Shown in pieces: positions 32,996 through 42,154 of a DNA stretch of 64,000 nt. A program made the position numbers and the translations under genes. The stretch lies in contig NZ_JBMSEB010000001.1 in assembly GCF_049446075.1 (NCBI RefSeq), forward strand, positions 1,178,001-1,242,000. The letters run 5' to 3'. The first letter of the stretch is position 1. Each line of letters begins with the position of its first letter. The DNA comes from Humibacter sp049446075 (GTDB taxonomy: Bacteria > Actinomycetota > Actinomycetes > Actinomycetales > Microbacteriaceae). A model generated the notes under the pieces. That model did not search any database, was not told where the DNA came from, and saw only the letters and a program-made list of their open reading frames with translations.

Positions 32996-34021
32996 ATGAC
33001 TGATCTGCAGCGTGTGACAGTGCTGGCCGGGGGCGTGGGCGGTGCACGATTCATCAGGGGCCTGCTCGCGCACCTTCGCGAGGTGTTCCCTGGCGAGAAC
33101 GGCGGCTCCCGTGTCGCCGTCACCGTCGTCGTGAACACCGGCGACGACATGACGCTGAACGGCCTGCGCGTCTGCCCCGACCTCGACACCGTCATGTACA
33201 CGCTGGGCGGGGGAATCAGCGAGGAGCAGGGCTGGGGGCGGGCGGACGAGTCACGTCGCGTCTCGGCGGAGATCGCCGCGTACGGCCGGGGATGGGATTG
33301 GTTCACACTCGGCGATCTCGACCTCGGCACGCACATCGTGCGCACAGAGCTGCTGCGCGAGGGCGCCACCCTCAGCGAGGCGACCGAATACCTGTGCAGG
33401 CGGTGGAAGCCAGAGGTGGGACTTCTGCCGATGAGCGATCAGCCCGCCGAGACGCACGTGCGGTTGGGCGAGGCGGCGGACGAGCATCCTGCTGGATCGC
33501 TCATCCACTTCGAGGAGTGGTGGGTGCGATACCGGGCGGGGGTTCCCGCCACCGAATTCGTCCAGGTCGGGCTCGACTCCGCGGCGCCGGCACCCGGCGT
33601 CCTCGACGCGATCAGCAGCGCGGACGTGGTCATCCTGCCGCCCTCGAACCCCGTCGTCTCGGTCGGGACCATTCTGAACGTGCCAGGGGTGCGCGACGCG
33701 CTGCGGCAGACCTCCGCCCGTGTCGTCGGGGTGTCGCCCATCATCGGAGGCGCCGCAGTGCGCGGCATGGCGGATGCCTGCCTCACCGTCATCGGCGTCG
33801 AGACCTCGGCAGAGGCGGTCGGCCTGCACTACGGTCCGCGGAGACCGGGCGAGGCGACCAGTGGTCTGCTCGACGGCTGGCTCGTCGACGAGGTCGACGC
33901 GGCTGCCGTGCCCGTGCTCGAGCGAGCGGGCATCGCCGCTCGCGCCGTGCCGCTGTGGATGCGCGACGTTCCCGCGACCGCTCGCATGGCGGCAGCGGCC
34001 CTCGACCTCGTCACAGCCTGA
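32996..34021 (+). CDS. cofD: 2-phospho-L-lactate (phosphoenolpyruvate) transferase, F420 biosynthesis
   Basis: 341 residues, full-length CofD/FbiA. It transfers the lactyl- or enolpyruvyl-diphospho-guanosine moiety onto FO to make F420-0 (dehydro-F420-0 in actinobacteria). Signatures: N-terminal VTVLAGGVGGARFIRGL nucleotide loop, VVNTGDDMTLNGLRVCPDLDTVMYTLGG, GWDWFTLGDLDLGTHIVRTELLREG, ILPPSNPVVSVGTIL and VVGVSPIIGGAAVRGMADACL. GAGG lies upstream of the ATG. First rightward gene of the F420 island. Confidence 0.96.
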   Translation: MTDLQRVTVLAGGVGGARFIRGLLAHLREVFPGENGGSRVAVTVVVNTGDDMTLNGLRVCPDLDTVMYTLGGGISEEQGWGRADESRRVSAEIAAYGRGWDWFTLGDLDLGTHIVRTELLREGATLSEATEYLCRRWKPEVGLLPMSDQPAETHVRLGEAADEHPAGSLIHFEEWWVRYRAGVPATEFVQVGLDSAAPAPGVLDAISSADVVILPPSNPVVSVGTILNVPGVRDALRQTSARVVGVSPIIGGAAVRGMADACLTVIGVETSAEAVGLHYGPRRPGEATSGLLDGWLVDEVDAAAVPVLERAGIAARAVPLWMRDVPATARMAAAALDLVTA

Positions 34022-34131
34022 CGAACCGGCCCACGGCGCGCGGCCGGTTGCGTAGCATCGCGACCGGCAGCAGCCACAGCCACAACACGACCGAAGCCGG
34101 CGGCGCCGGCGTGCGAACGACGAGGAGCCTC

Positions 34132-34545
34132 ATGGCAGACCGCAACGACTACAACAAGCCGATCATCGACGAGTTCCGTGCCAACGGCGGCACGGTCTCG
34201 CACTTCGGCCGCGGCCTCGTGCTGCTGCATCACGTCGGCGCGAAGAGCGGCGTCGAGCGTGTCACGCCCGTCGCGGCGTGGAAGACGGGTCCGGATGCCT
34301 GGCTCATCGCGGCATCGAAGGCGGGCGCTCCCGAGAACCCGGCCTGGTATCACAACCTGCTCGCCCATCCGGATGTGGTCATCGAAACGCCGGACGACGG
34401 CGAGGTCGCCGTGCGCGCCACGTCGCTGCAGGGCGAGGAGCGCGATGCGGCGTGGCGTGATTTCACCGCCCGCAACCCCGGCTTCCTGGACTACGAGCAG
34501 AAGACCACGAGAACCATCCCCGTGGTGCGTCTGACCCGGCGCTGA
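34132..34545 (+). CDS. Deazaflavin (F420)-dependent nitroreductase-family protein
   Basis: 137 residues, compact Ddn-type split-barrel. LVLLHHVGAKSGVERVTPVAAW is the cofactor-binding signature, AAWLIAASKAGAPENPAWYHNLLAHPDVVIE the core, KTTRTIPVVRLTR the C-terminal strand. GAGGAG precedes the ATG at 34132; an open frame extending far upstream is non-coding. Located between cofD and the FO synthase, probably in the same transcript. Substrate unknown. Confidence 0.92.
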   Translation: MADRNDYNKPIIDEFRANGGTVSHFGRGLVLLHHVGAKSGVERVTPVAAWKTGPDAWLIAASKAGAPENPAWYHNLLAHPDVVIETPDDGEVAVRATSLQGEERDAAWRDFTARNPGFLDYEQKTTRTIPVVRLTRR

Positions 34546-34703
34546 GCGCCGCGCGCGGCGCCGGACACGCGGTGCAGCCGAGGCGCGCTCGCTAGTCTGG
34601 GCACGAATCAGCTGTATGGCCTCGTCTTTGGGCCGCATCCCCTTTTTGTCGCCGCTCACTTCCGTACGCAGACCCGTTCGTGCCTGCACGCCAGAGGATG
34701 CCT

Positions 34704-37244
34704 GTGCCCGCCAAGCTGCTGACCGTCACCGATGTCTCCTCCCGCGCCGGAACATCCGACGCAGTTCCGGGAAAGGCGACGTCGTCGATGCCCGGGGCGG
34801 ACGGATCCGCCGCAGTGGCCCCCGCGCCCGCGCGGCTGGCCGAGGCGCTGGCGAACGCGCGGAAGGCGGCGGAGGCAGGCGTGCCGCCGGAGCCCGAGGA
34901 CGCCGAGACCCTGCTGTTCGCACGCGGCGGCGACCTCGACGCGTTGCTGGAGCTCGCCGGCCGCCTGCGCGACGAGGGACTCGAACGTGCCGGGCGCCCG
35001 GGTGTGATCACCTACTCGCGCAAGGTGTTCATTCCGCTCACCCACCTGTGCCAGGACCGCTGCCACTACTGCATCTTCGTGCAGAGCCCCGGCAAGCTCG
35101 CCAAGGCCGGCATCTCGCCGTATCTCTCGGAGGAAGAGGTGCTCGAGATCGCGAGGCAGGGTGCTGCCATGGGCTGCAAGGAGGCCCTCTTCACGCTCGG
35201 TGACCGGCCCGAGAACCGGTGGGCGGTCGCCCGTGAATGGGTGAACGAGCACGGCTATGCCTCGACCCTCGAGTACATGCGGGCGATGGCCATCCGGGTG
35301 CTGGAAGAGACCGGCCTGCTCCCCCATCTCAACCCGGGCGTCATGTCGTGGGCCGAGTTGCAGCGGCTCAAGCCCGCCGCGCCGTCCATGGGCATGATGC
35401 TCGAGACCACGTCGGTGCGGCTCTGGGCCGAGAAGGGCCAGGCGCATTTCGGCTCGCCGGACAAGGACCCTGCGGTGCGACTGCGCGTGATCGACGACGC
35501 TGGCAGGTCGCAGATCCCGTTCACGACCGGCGTGCTCCTTGGCATCGGCGAGACCGTGACCGACAGGGTCGACGCGATGTTCGCGCTGCGCGACGCCCAT
35601 GCCAGGTGGGGTCACGTGCAAGAGGTGATCGTGCAGAACTTCAGGGCGAAAGACGCAACGGCCATGATGCACAGGCCCGACCTCGCCGCTCACGAGTACG
35701 CGGCCGCCGTCGCCGTCACGCGGCTCGTTCTGGGAGCGGATGCCCGCGTACAGGCGCCGCCGAACCTCACCGATCACGACGAACTGGCCCTGCTCATCCG
35801 GGCCGGCATCGACGACTGGGGCGGCGTCAGCCCGCTCACGCCCGACCACGTGAACCCGGAACGTCCGTGGCCGCAGATCGACGAACTGGCAAGGCTCACC
35901 GCGCACTCCGGCTACCGGCTGCGCGAGCGTCTCACGGCGCATCCGCATTACGTGCGAGAGGGCGAGCCCTGGATCGACCAGGCGGTGCTGCCGCACCTCC
36001 ACGCGCTCGCCGACGACTACGGGCTCGCCGACGAGTCCGCGCCCGTGACCGGCCGTCCGTGGTCGCTCCACGCAGAGACGGTGCAGGCAATTGCGCCAGG
36101 TGTCGGCGATCACGCCAGGAAACCTGGCGCAGACGCCGAAAGGTGGCGCGATCGCGAGGCGGTCCGAACCGCCGAGAGCGCGATGCGCACGCTGCTGGAT
36201 GCCGCGCGGCGAGATCCGGCCGGACTCGACGACGCCGACTATGCCGCGCTGCTGGCCGCCGACGGCGACGACCTGGATGCCCTCACGCGGCTCGCCGACG
36301 ACGTTCGCCGCGAACGGGTGGGCGAGAACATCACCTACGTGGTGAACCGCAACATCGACGCGTCGCTGCTTGCATCGGCTGCCGATGTGCAGGCATCCGG
36401 CGACGTGCTCACTCTCGACCTCGTCACCGCCATCGCCGACGAGGCTGCCGAGCTCGGGGCCACCGAGGTGTGCGTGCAGGGGCGCATCGGCGACGAGCTG
36501 CAGGCATCCGCGTACCTCGACCTCATCCGCGCGGTGCGAGCGCACAAGCGCGAGCTCCACGTGCACGCGTACCGGCCCATCGAGCTGCTGGACGGTGCCG
36601 CACGGTTGAACATGCCCCTTGCGGAATATCTCGGTCTGCTCCGTGCGGCAGGTGTCGGAACCGTGCCGGGAACCGGCGCGCGCATTCTCGACGACCGCAT
36701 TCGGGGCATCCTTTCCGGCGGCTCGGAGCTGCCGGTGGCCGACTGGGTCGCCACGGTGGAAGCCGCCCATGCTGCCGGCCTGCGCTCGACCGCAACGATG
36801 GTCTACGGGCACATCGAGACGGCATCCGACCAGGTGAACCATCTCAGGAGGCTGATCCAGCTGCAGCGGCGCACCTGTGGGTTCACCGAGTTCATCGCCA
36901 TGCCGTTCGTGCCGCAGGATTCGCCCGTCGCCGTGCCCGGCGCCCGGCCGGGGCCCACGCTGCGGGAGTCGCGCGCCGTGCACGCCGTGGCGCGACTCAT
37001 GCTCGCGGGAACGATCGACCACCTCCAGGCCGCATGGACGAAGCTCGGTTTCCGCGGAACCCGTCTCGTGCTGCGCGGCGGTGTCGACGACCTGGGCGGG
37101 GTGCTCATCGACGGCGAGCTGGCGCCGTGGGCCGGGCCTGAGCAGGGCCGCGTGCTGAGTGTGACCGACATGCGCCGCATTGCGGACGAGGTGGTGCGTC
37201 CGCTTGTGCAGCGCACCACGACATACGAGCGGGTCGGCGCGTGA
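34704..37244 (+). CDS. fbiC: FO synthase, CofG-CofH fusion (FbiC type) with degenerate CofH half
   Basis: 846 residues from GTG 34704 (AGAGG 6 bases upstream; in-frame GTG 34680 and ATG 34698 are alternatives). CofG half (about 95-430): radical-SAM cysteines Cys116, Cys120, Cys123 in CQDRCHYC, then CKEALFTLGDRPE and SPDKDPAVRLRVI. CofH half (about 520-846) is recognisable (ENITYVVNRNI, GATEVCVQG, PGTGARILDDRIRGILS, TATMVYGHIE), but the CxxxCxxC expected just after NRNI (residues 548-551) is absent: the sequence continues DASLLASAADVQASGDV. A [4Fe-4S] cluster cannot form there. Normally both halves are needed to make FO from tyrosine and a ribityl-uracil. The stop overlaps the next start. Confidence 0.92.
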   Translation: MPAKLLTVTDVSSRAGTSDAVPGKATSSMPGADGSAAVAPAPARLAEALANARKAAEAGVPPEPEDAETLLFARGGDLDALLELAGRLRDEGLERAGRPGVITYSRKVFIPLTHLCQDRCHYCIFVQSPGKLAKAGISPYLSEEEVLEIARQGAAMGCKEALFTLGDRPENRWAVAREWVNEHGYASTLEYMRAMAIRVLEETGLLPHLNPGVMSWAELQRLKPAAPSMGMMLETTSVRLWAEKGQAHFGSPDKDPAVRLRVIDDAGRSQIPFTTGVLLGIGETVTDRVDAMFALRDAHARWGHVQEVIVQNFRAKDATAMMHRPDLAAHEYAAAVAVTRLVLGADARVQAPPNLTDHDELALLIRAGIDDWGGVSPLTPDHVNPERPWPQIDELARLTAHSGYRLRERLTAHPHYVREGEPWIDQAVLPHLHALADDYGLADESAPVTGRPWSLHAETVQAIAPGVGDHARKPGADAERWRDREAVRTAESAMRTLLDAARRDPAGLDDADYAALLAADGDDLDALTRLADDVRRERVGENITYVVNRNIDASLLASAADVQASGDVLTLDLVTAIADEAAELGATEVCVQGRIGDELQASAYLDLIRAVRAHKRELHVHAYRPIELLDGAARLNMPLAEYLGLLRAAGVGTVPGTGARILDDRIRGILSGGSELPVADWVATVEAAHAAGLRSTATMVYGHIETASDQVNHLRRLIQLQRRTCGFTEFIAMPFVPQDSPVAVPGARPGPTLRESRAVHAVARLMLAGTIDHLQAAWTKLGFRGTRLVLRGGVDDLGGVLIDGELAPWAGPEQGRVLSVTDMRRIADEVVRPLVQRTTTYERVGA

Positions 37245-38776
37245 TGTCTCCCGGGACCCGTTCAACCGACTCGAGCGTCGACGTCGACGTCGTCATCGTC
37301 GGCGCGGGCTTCGCCGGGCTCGGCCTCGGCATCCGGCTGAAGCGCCGCAATGGTGCCGCTGCTGTGGATCCCGCGATCAGCTCTTCAGGTGTCGCCGCTG
37401 CGCCGCAATCCTTCGTCATCCTGGAGCGCGCAGACGACGTGGGCGGAACCTGGCGCGACAACGTGTATCCGGGAGTCGCATGCGACATCCCTTCGCACCT
37501 GTACTCGTACTCGTTCCGCACGAAACCGGACTGGTCGCACGTCTATCCGACCGGCGCCGAGCTGCAGGAGTATCTGCGGGAGTGCGCGCGCGAGGAGGGC
37601 CTGCTTCCGCACCTGCGGTTCGGGGAACCTGTCATCGATGCCACCTGGAACGAGGATGCCGGCCGCTGGCGCGTCACCACGCCTCGCGGCGTCTATCGTG
37701 CCCGCGCTCTCGTCGGTGCGGTGGGCCGTCTGAGCGAGCCGCGCATCCCCGCCATCGACGGCCTGAAGACGTTCAAGGGACGCGTGCTGCACACCGCCGT
37801 CTGGGATGCCTCGCTGCCGCTTTCCGGCGCCCGCGTCGGACTCGTCGGCACGGGCGCGTCCGCCGTACAGTTGCTGCCGCACCTCGCGCGCGAAGCCGAA
37901 CACGTGACGGTGTTCCAGCGAAGCGCGCCGTACGTCGTCCCGCGGGGCGACCGGGCGTACACCGCCGAGGAGCTGTACGCCTTCGCCGACCCGGACGAGC
38001 GAGCAAGGGTGCGCGAGCAGATCTTCTGGCACGCCGAGTCCGCCTTCCCGCAGCGGCTCGGCGTGCCCGAGGCGATCGAGGCACTGCGCGAGAGGGCACG
38101 TGCGCACCGCGAATCGCAGCTGTCGGATGCGCGACTTCTGGCCGCCCTCACGCCCGACTACGAGATCGGGTGCAAGCGCGTGCTGCTCTCCGACGACTTC
38201 TATCCGGCGATCTCGCGCGACAACGTGAGGCTCGAGCCGTCCGCGCTCGACCGCGTGGAGGGGTCGACCGCCGTCGCTGCAAGCGGAAGCCGGCACGACC
38301 TCGACGTGCTCGTCTTCGCCACGGGTTTCACTGCCACGCGACCACCGTTCGCCGACATGGTCACCGGGCGCGACGGCATCCTGCTCGCCGACCGCTGGGC
38401 GGCGGGGATGCGTGCATACGCGTCCACCGTGGTGCACGGCTTCCCGAACTTCTTCGTGCTCGACGGGCCCAACGCCAGCCTCGGGCACAACTCGGCCGTG
38501 TACATGATCGAGGCTCAGCTCGACTACGTGCTTGGCGCACTCGACCATCTCGCCGAATCCGGAGAGCCGCTCGAGATTCCACGCGAGGCCGAGGATGCCT
38601 ACGTCGCCGAGATCGACGCCGCCGCCCGCGACACCGTGTGGTTGAGCGGCTGCACCAGCTGGTATGTCGACGAGCGCAGCGGGCGCCTCACACTGCTGTG
38701 GCCCGGGTATGCCCACACCTTCCGGGAGCGGAACGCCACCTTCCGGCCGGAGGTTTACGGCGTTCCTGTGGCCTAG
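37241..38776 (+). CDS. FAD-dependent Baeyer-Villiger-type monooxygenase
   Basis: 511 residues, class B flavoprotein. FAD site VIVGAGFAGLGLGIRLK (GxGxxG). A ~20-residue insertion rich in Ala/Ser separates it from the second strand VILERADDVGGTWRDNVYPGVACD. The Baeyer-Villiger fingerprint FKGRVLHTAVWD and NADPH site GLVGTGASAVQLLPHLA follow. Converts ketones to esters or oxygenates soft nucleophiles. GTG start overlaps the FO synthase stop (GTGA), so it is translationally coupled to an F420 biosynthesis gene although it should use FAD and NADPH. Confidence 0.92.
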   Translation: MMSPGTRSTDSSVDVDVVIVGAGFAGLGLGIRLKRRNGAAAVDPAISSSGVAAAPQSFVILERADDVGGTWRDNVYPGVACDIPSHLYSYSFRTKPDWSHVYPTGAELQEYLRECAREEGLLPHLRFGEPVIDATWNEDAGRWRVTTPRGVYRARALVGAVGRLSEPRIPAIDGLKTFKGRVLHTAVWDASLPLSGARVGLVGTGASAVQLLPHLAREAEHVTVFQRSAPYVVPRGDRAYTAEELYAFADPDERARVREQIFWHAESAFPQRLGVPEAIEALRERARAHRESQLSDARLLAALTPDYEIGCKRVLLSDDFYPAISRDNVRLEPSALDRVEGSTAVAASGSRHDLDVLVFATGFTATRPPFADMVTGRDGILLADRWAAGMRAYASTVVHGFPNFFVLDGPNASLGHNSAVYMIEAQLDYVLGALDHLAESGEPLEIPREAEDAYVAEIDAAARDTVWLSGCTSWYVDERSGRLTLLWPGYAHTFRERNATFRPEVYGVPVA

Positions 38777-38842
38777 CAGCGTCGTCAGGTCGCTTTCGTC
38801 ACGCCTCCTGGCGAGTCCACGTGGCTGGAATAGCGTTGCGAT

Positions 38843-39733
38843 ATGCGCTTCGCCTACGTCGACGTCTTCGCACCCCGCCCTCTCACGGGAAATCCCGTGG
38901 TCGTCGTGCACGGAGCCGAACCCGAGAAGGATGCGACACTTCAGGCACTCGCACGCGAGTTCAATCAGTCGGAGACGGCTTTCGTGCTGCCTGGCGGCGG
39001 AACGGCCGACTGGCGGTTGCGCTCCTTCACCCCGTCGGGCGCCGAGGTGTTCGGCGCGGGGCACAACGCTCTCGGCGCGGCGGTCTGGCTCGCGGCTTCC
39101 GGGCTGTTGCCCGATGGCGCTTTCGGAAGCGACCGGCGACAGTACACTCAGACGATCGGCGACGACCGCTTCGCAGTCACCGTCTCCGAGGTGACTCCGG
39201 GCGGCGCGCACGTGGCGATCCGCCAATCGGCTCCGCGAATGCTCGGAAGGGTCGACGACCGCGCGGGCCTCGCCTCCGCACTTGGCGTGCGGCCGGCCGA
39301 CGTGCTGCTCGAACGCGTTCCCGAGGTGATCTCGACGGGTGCCCAGCACCTGCTCGTGCCACTGCGCGATCGGCACAGCGTGGATGCCGCGCGCCCGGAC
39401 GCGACGCTGCTCACCGCATTGCTCGCAGGCGCGGGCGCGGAGGGCTGCGCCGTGTTCAGCCTCGACCCCGCCGAGGCGGGCGCGCACGCGCACGTGCGAT
39501 TCTTCAACCCGGCCATGGGCATCCAGGAGGATCCCGCGACGGGGACGGCCGCCGGACCGCTCGCCGTCAAGCTTCTGCGCGACGGGCTCGTCCCGCCGAC
39601 GCCGACGGTCGTCGTCGTGCAGGGCCATGCGGTCGGTAGGCCGAGCCGCATCGCGGTCGACGTGGACGGCGACGACGTCACGCTGCACGGCGACGGCATC
39701 GTCGTCGCGGAGGGAACCCTGGTTGGTATTTGA
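38843..39733 (+). CDS. PhzF-family isomerase
   Basis: 296 residues of the PhzF/diaminopimelate-epimerase-like fold. N-terminal YVDVFAPRPLTGNPVVVV, catalytic Glu in FNQSETAFVLPG, LRSFTPSGAEVFGAGHNALGAAVWL, and in the second half MGIQEDPATGTAAGPLAVKLL and VVQGHAVGRPSRIAV. The family's known member isomerises a phenazine precursor; most others are of unknown substrate. No phenazine genes are near, so the name is structural only. Stands 66 bases after the monooxygenase gene. Confidence 0.93.
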   Translation: MRFAYVDVFAPRPLTGNPVVVVHGAEPEKDATLQALAREFNQSETAFVLPGGGTADWRLRSFTPSGAEVFGAGHNALGAAVWLAASGLLPDGAFGSDRRQYTQTIGDDRFAVTVSEVTPGGAHVAIRQSAPRMLGRVDDRAGLASALGVRPADVLLERVPEVISTGAQHLLVPLRDRHSVDAARPDATLLTALLAGAGAEGCAVFSLDPAEAGAHAHVRFFNPAMGIQEDPATGTAAGPLAVKLLRDGLVPPTPTVVVVQGHAVGRPSRIAVDVDGDDVTLHGDGIVVAEGTLVGI

Positions 39734-39803
39734 TCAACCACGTGAACGCGCGTCACCGCCGCTAGCGTCGAGGCATCCACTGGAAAGAGCCATGAGGAGA
39801 GCC

Positions 39804-40607
39804 ATGCCCAGCACTCAGGAGAGCCCGATTCGCATCGGTGTTCAGCTTCAGCCGCAACACGCCGAGTACCAGACCCTGCGCGACGCGCTTCGCCGCATCG
39901 AAGACCTGGGCGTCGACATCGCGTTCAACTGGGACCACTTCTACCCGCTTTCCGGCGAGCGGGACGGCCTGCATTTCGAGGGCTGGAGCATGCTGGCCGC
40001 GTGGGCGGAGCAGACCGAGCGGATCGAGTTCGGCCCGCTCGTGACGTGCAACAGCTACCGGAACCCCGACCTGCTCGCCGACATGGCCCGTACGGTCGAC
40101 CACATCAGTGCACAGGGCGGAACCGGCCGGCTCATCTTCGGCATCGGCTCCGGCTGGTTCGAGCGGGACTACGACGAGTACGGGTACGAGTTCGGAACGG
40201 CCGGATCGCGGCTCGACGACCTCGCAGCGGCCATGCCGCGCATCAAGCAGCGCTGGGAGCGGCTCAACCCCGCACCGACCAGGCAGATCCCCGTACTGAT
40301 CGGTGGCGGCGGCGAGCGCAAGACTCTGCGCATCGTTGCCGAGCATGCGGATGTCTGGCACAGCTTCTCCGATCCCGAGACGCTTCGGCACAAACTCGGC
40401 GTGCTCGACGGATGGTGCGAGACGGTCGGCCGGGACAGAAGCGAGATCACGGTGTCGGTGGAGCCCGGCAAGCGAAGCGACACGGCAAGGCTCGACGAGT
40501 TCTACGGCCTGGGCGCCAGGCTCTTCACGGTCGGCATCAGTGCGCCCGACTACGACTGGGACAGCGTGCAGCGCCTGTTGAACTGGCGCGACGCGATCAA
40601 CGGCTGA
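39804..40607 (+). CDS. LLM-class F420-dependent oxidoreductase
   Basis: 267-residue luciferase-like monooxygenase-fold protein (beta/alpha barrel). IRIGVQLQPQHAEYQTLRDALRRIEDLGVDIAFNWDHFYPLSG carries the first strand and cofactor-proximal His. GPLVTCNSYRNPDLLADMARTVDHIS and FGIGSGWFERDYDEYGYEFGTAGSRLDDL are typical of the F420-dependent branch (family TIGR03560-like). The second ATG (39804) is preceded by GAGGAG; the first ATG (39792) is not. Position inside the F420 island supports F420 rather than FMN as cofactor. Confidence 0.92.
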   Translation: MPSTQESPIRIGVQLQPQHAEYQTLRDALRRIEDLGVDIAFNWDHFYPLSGERDGLHFEGWSMLAAWAEQTERIEFGPLVTCNSYRNPDLLADMARTVDHISAQGGTGRLIFGIGSGWFERDYDEYGYEFGTAGSRLDDLAAAMPRIKQRWERLNPAPTRQIPVLIGGGGERKTLRIVAEHADVWHSFSDPETLRHKLGVLDGWCETVGRDRSEITVSVEPGKRSDTARLDEFYGLGARLFTVGISAPDYDWDSVQRLLNWRDAING

Positions 40608-40633
40608 CGCCCGGCCCGCGCTCTCGGCGGCGC

Positions 40634-42154
40634 TCAGTCGAAGAGGCCGCGCGTCTCCTCGCCAAGCGAGGCAAGGGAGGCGTGCAGAGCCGCCGCGTCG
40701 TCGATGTCCAGCCGCAGCGTCGACTCCCGCGGAACGTCCAGCTCGAGGTAGCCGGCGGCGGCGTGCAGTGCGCGCGAACCGGCGCCGAATCGCGATGACA
40801 CGACGGCGCCGGGCGCTGCCATGAGTGTCGTCGTGCCGGTTCCCTCGCTGTCTGGAACGAACGCGTATGGATGCCCGCGCCGCGCCGCCTCGACCGCGAG
40901 GTCCAGGCCCGCCTGGAGGTCCATGGCGCCGAGTCCAGGCAGGTCGCCGACGAGCACGGCAACGAATGCATCAGGGTCGCGGTTTCGTGCGGCTTCGGCG
41001 CCCGCCGCCACAGCACCGTTCAGACCCGTTCCCGGGTCGGCGACGATTTCGTCGGCCAGGTCGTTCAAGGCCGTTTCCAGGCCTGGCGCACTCGAGACGA
41101 CGAGGACCGCTGACACGGATTCCGCCTGACGAGCGGCACGCAACGTGTCGCGCAGGAACGCGAGCGAGAGCCGTCGCCGATCCAGACCTGCTAGACCACC
41201 CATGCGCGACTTCGCCCCGTCGCCGCCCTTGAACGGGACCACGACGACCCAGCGCGTCCCCTCGCCCGAGCGTCCGACTCCGGCGCCGCCTTCTGCGGCG
41301 CTTTCATGCCGGACGCCCCCATCTGCAGCGCGCAGGGCAAGGCCCGCCGCGAACCCGCGCCGATAGCCCTCGGCGAGCGCCTCGTCTGTGCCAAGGCGGA
41401 ACATGTCCGTCGGTCCCGTGCGTGCCAGCGACCGTCCGGAGGCGAACGGCTCCGCCTCGTCGGACGCAACGACCACGAAACGGGAGGCGCCGCGCACCAC
41501 TGCGACGGGGCATCCTTCGGCCTTGCCCTTCACAAGGTCGGCCAACCCGGCCAGTTCGTCGCCGACGGCCGGCTGGGTCACCGCGAGCGGTTTGCCTCCT
41601 CCATCGGTCTGCCCACGCAGGTCGTCCACGACACGTACGCCCGCGGCGCCGATCGCAATGTCCGTCTGCCCCAGCCGCCAGGCGCGACCGAGCGTGTCGC
41701 TGACGATCACGCCGAGTTCGACGCCGAACCTGGCGCGCACGGCGTCGCGCAGTGCGCGAGCCGACGCATCCGGATCCGCGGGCAGCAGCAGCACCTGTCC
41801 CTCCGGAGCATTGCTGGCGTCCACTCCGGCGGCAGCACCCACCACGCCCTGGCGGTTCTCGACGATGCGCGTGATGCCGCCGTCGTAGGCCCTGGTGGCG
41901 ACGACGCGCACGGTCTCAGCAGTGATGGCGTCCTCGCGGTCTGCTGCAGCGATGATGCGTCCCTCGGCCTTGGAGACCACCTTGCTCGTCACCACCAGAA
42001 TGTCGCCGGCGCGAGGCGCCCGGTCGGGGTGCTCGGCGCCATCCGCCTCGATGGCATCCGCGATGATGGCGGCGAGGTCGTCACCCGGACCGATCTCGGG
42101 AATTCCGGGCACGGCCCATCCGACGATCGGCTCAGGCCGCCGGTCAGCGGTCAT
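40634..42154 (-). CDS. CofE-CofC fusion: F420-0 gamma-glutamyl ligase plus 2-phospho-lactate guanylyltransferase
   Basis: 506 residues with two F420 biosynthesis enzymes in one chain. Residues 1-245: CofE, adding glutamates to F420-0 (GDILVVTSKVVSKAEGR, GVDASNAPEGQVLLLP, VSDTLGRAWRLGQTDIAIGAAG, the last being the GTP/metal loop). Residues ~325-506: CofC/FbiD, making the activated lactyl or enolpyruvyl-GDP precursor (VVVVPFKGGDGAKSRM, VGDLPGLGAMDLQ, FVPDSEGTGTTTLMA, FGAGSRALHAAAG). The mycobacterial FbiB instead has CofE fused to a nitroreductase fold. The ATG overlaps the stop of the Fgd-like gene (ATGA). Confidence 0.94.
   Translation of the reverse strand: MTADRRPEPIVGWAVPGIPEIGPGDDLAAIIADAIEADGAEHPDRAPRAGDILVVTSKVVSKAEGRIIAAADREDAITAETVRVVATRAYDGGITRIVENRQGVVGAAAGVDASNAPEGQVLLLPADPDASARALRDAVRARFGVELGVIVSDTLGRAWRLGQTDIAIGAAGVRVVDDLRGQTDGGGKPLAVTQPAVGDELAGLADLVKGKAEGCPVAVVRGASRFVVVASDEAEPFASGRSLARTGPTDMFRLGTDEALAEGYRRGFAAGLALRAADGGVRHESAAEGGAGVGRSGEGTRWVVVVPFKGGDGAKSRMGGLAGLDRRRLSLAFLRDTLRAARQAESVSAVLVVSSAPGLETALNDLADEIVADPGTGLNGAVAAGAEAARNRDPDAFVAVLVGDLPGLGAMDLQAGLDLAVEAARRGHPYAFVPDSEGTGTTTLMAAPGAVVSSRFGAGSRALHAAAGYLELDVPRESTLRLDIDDAAALHASLASLGEETRGLFD

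Noticed and set aside
34656..37265. 869-codon open frame antisense to the FO synthase
   Set aside because: Mirror of the cofG-H gene; composition Arg/His/Gly-rich, typical of antisense frames.
38843..39733. Phenazine biosynthesis locus because of PhzF
   Set aside because: No other phz gene nearby; PhzF-family proteins are widespread and mostly unrelated to phenazines.
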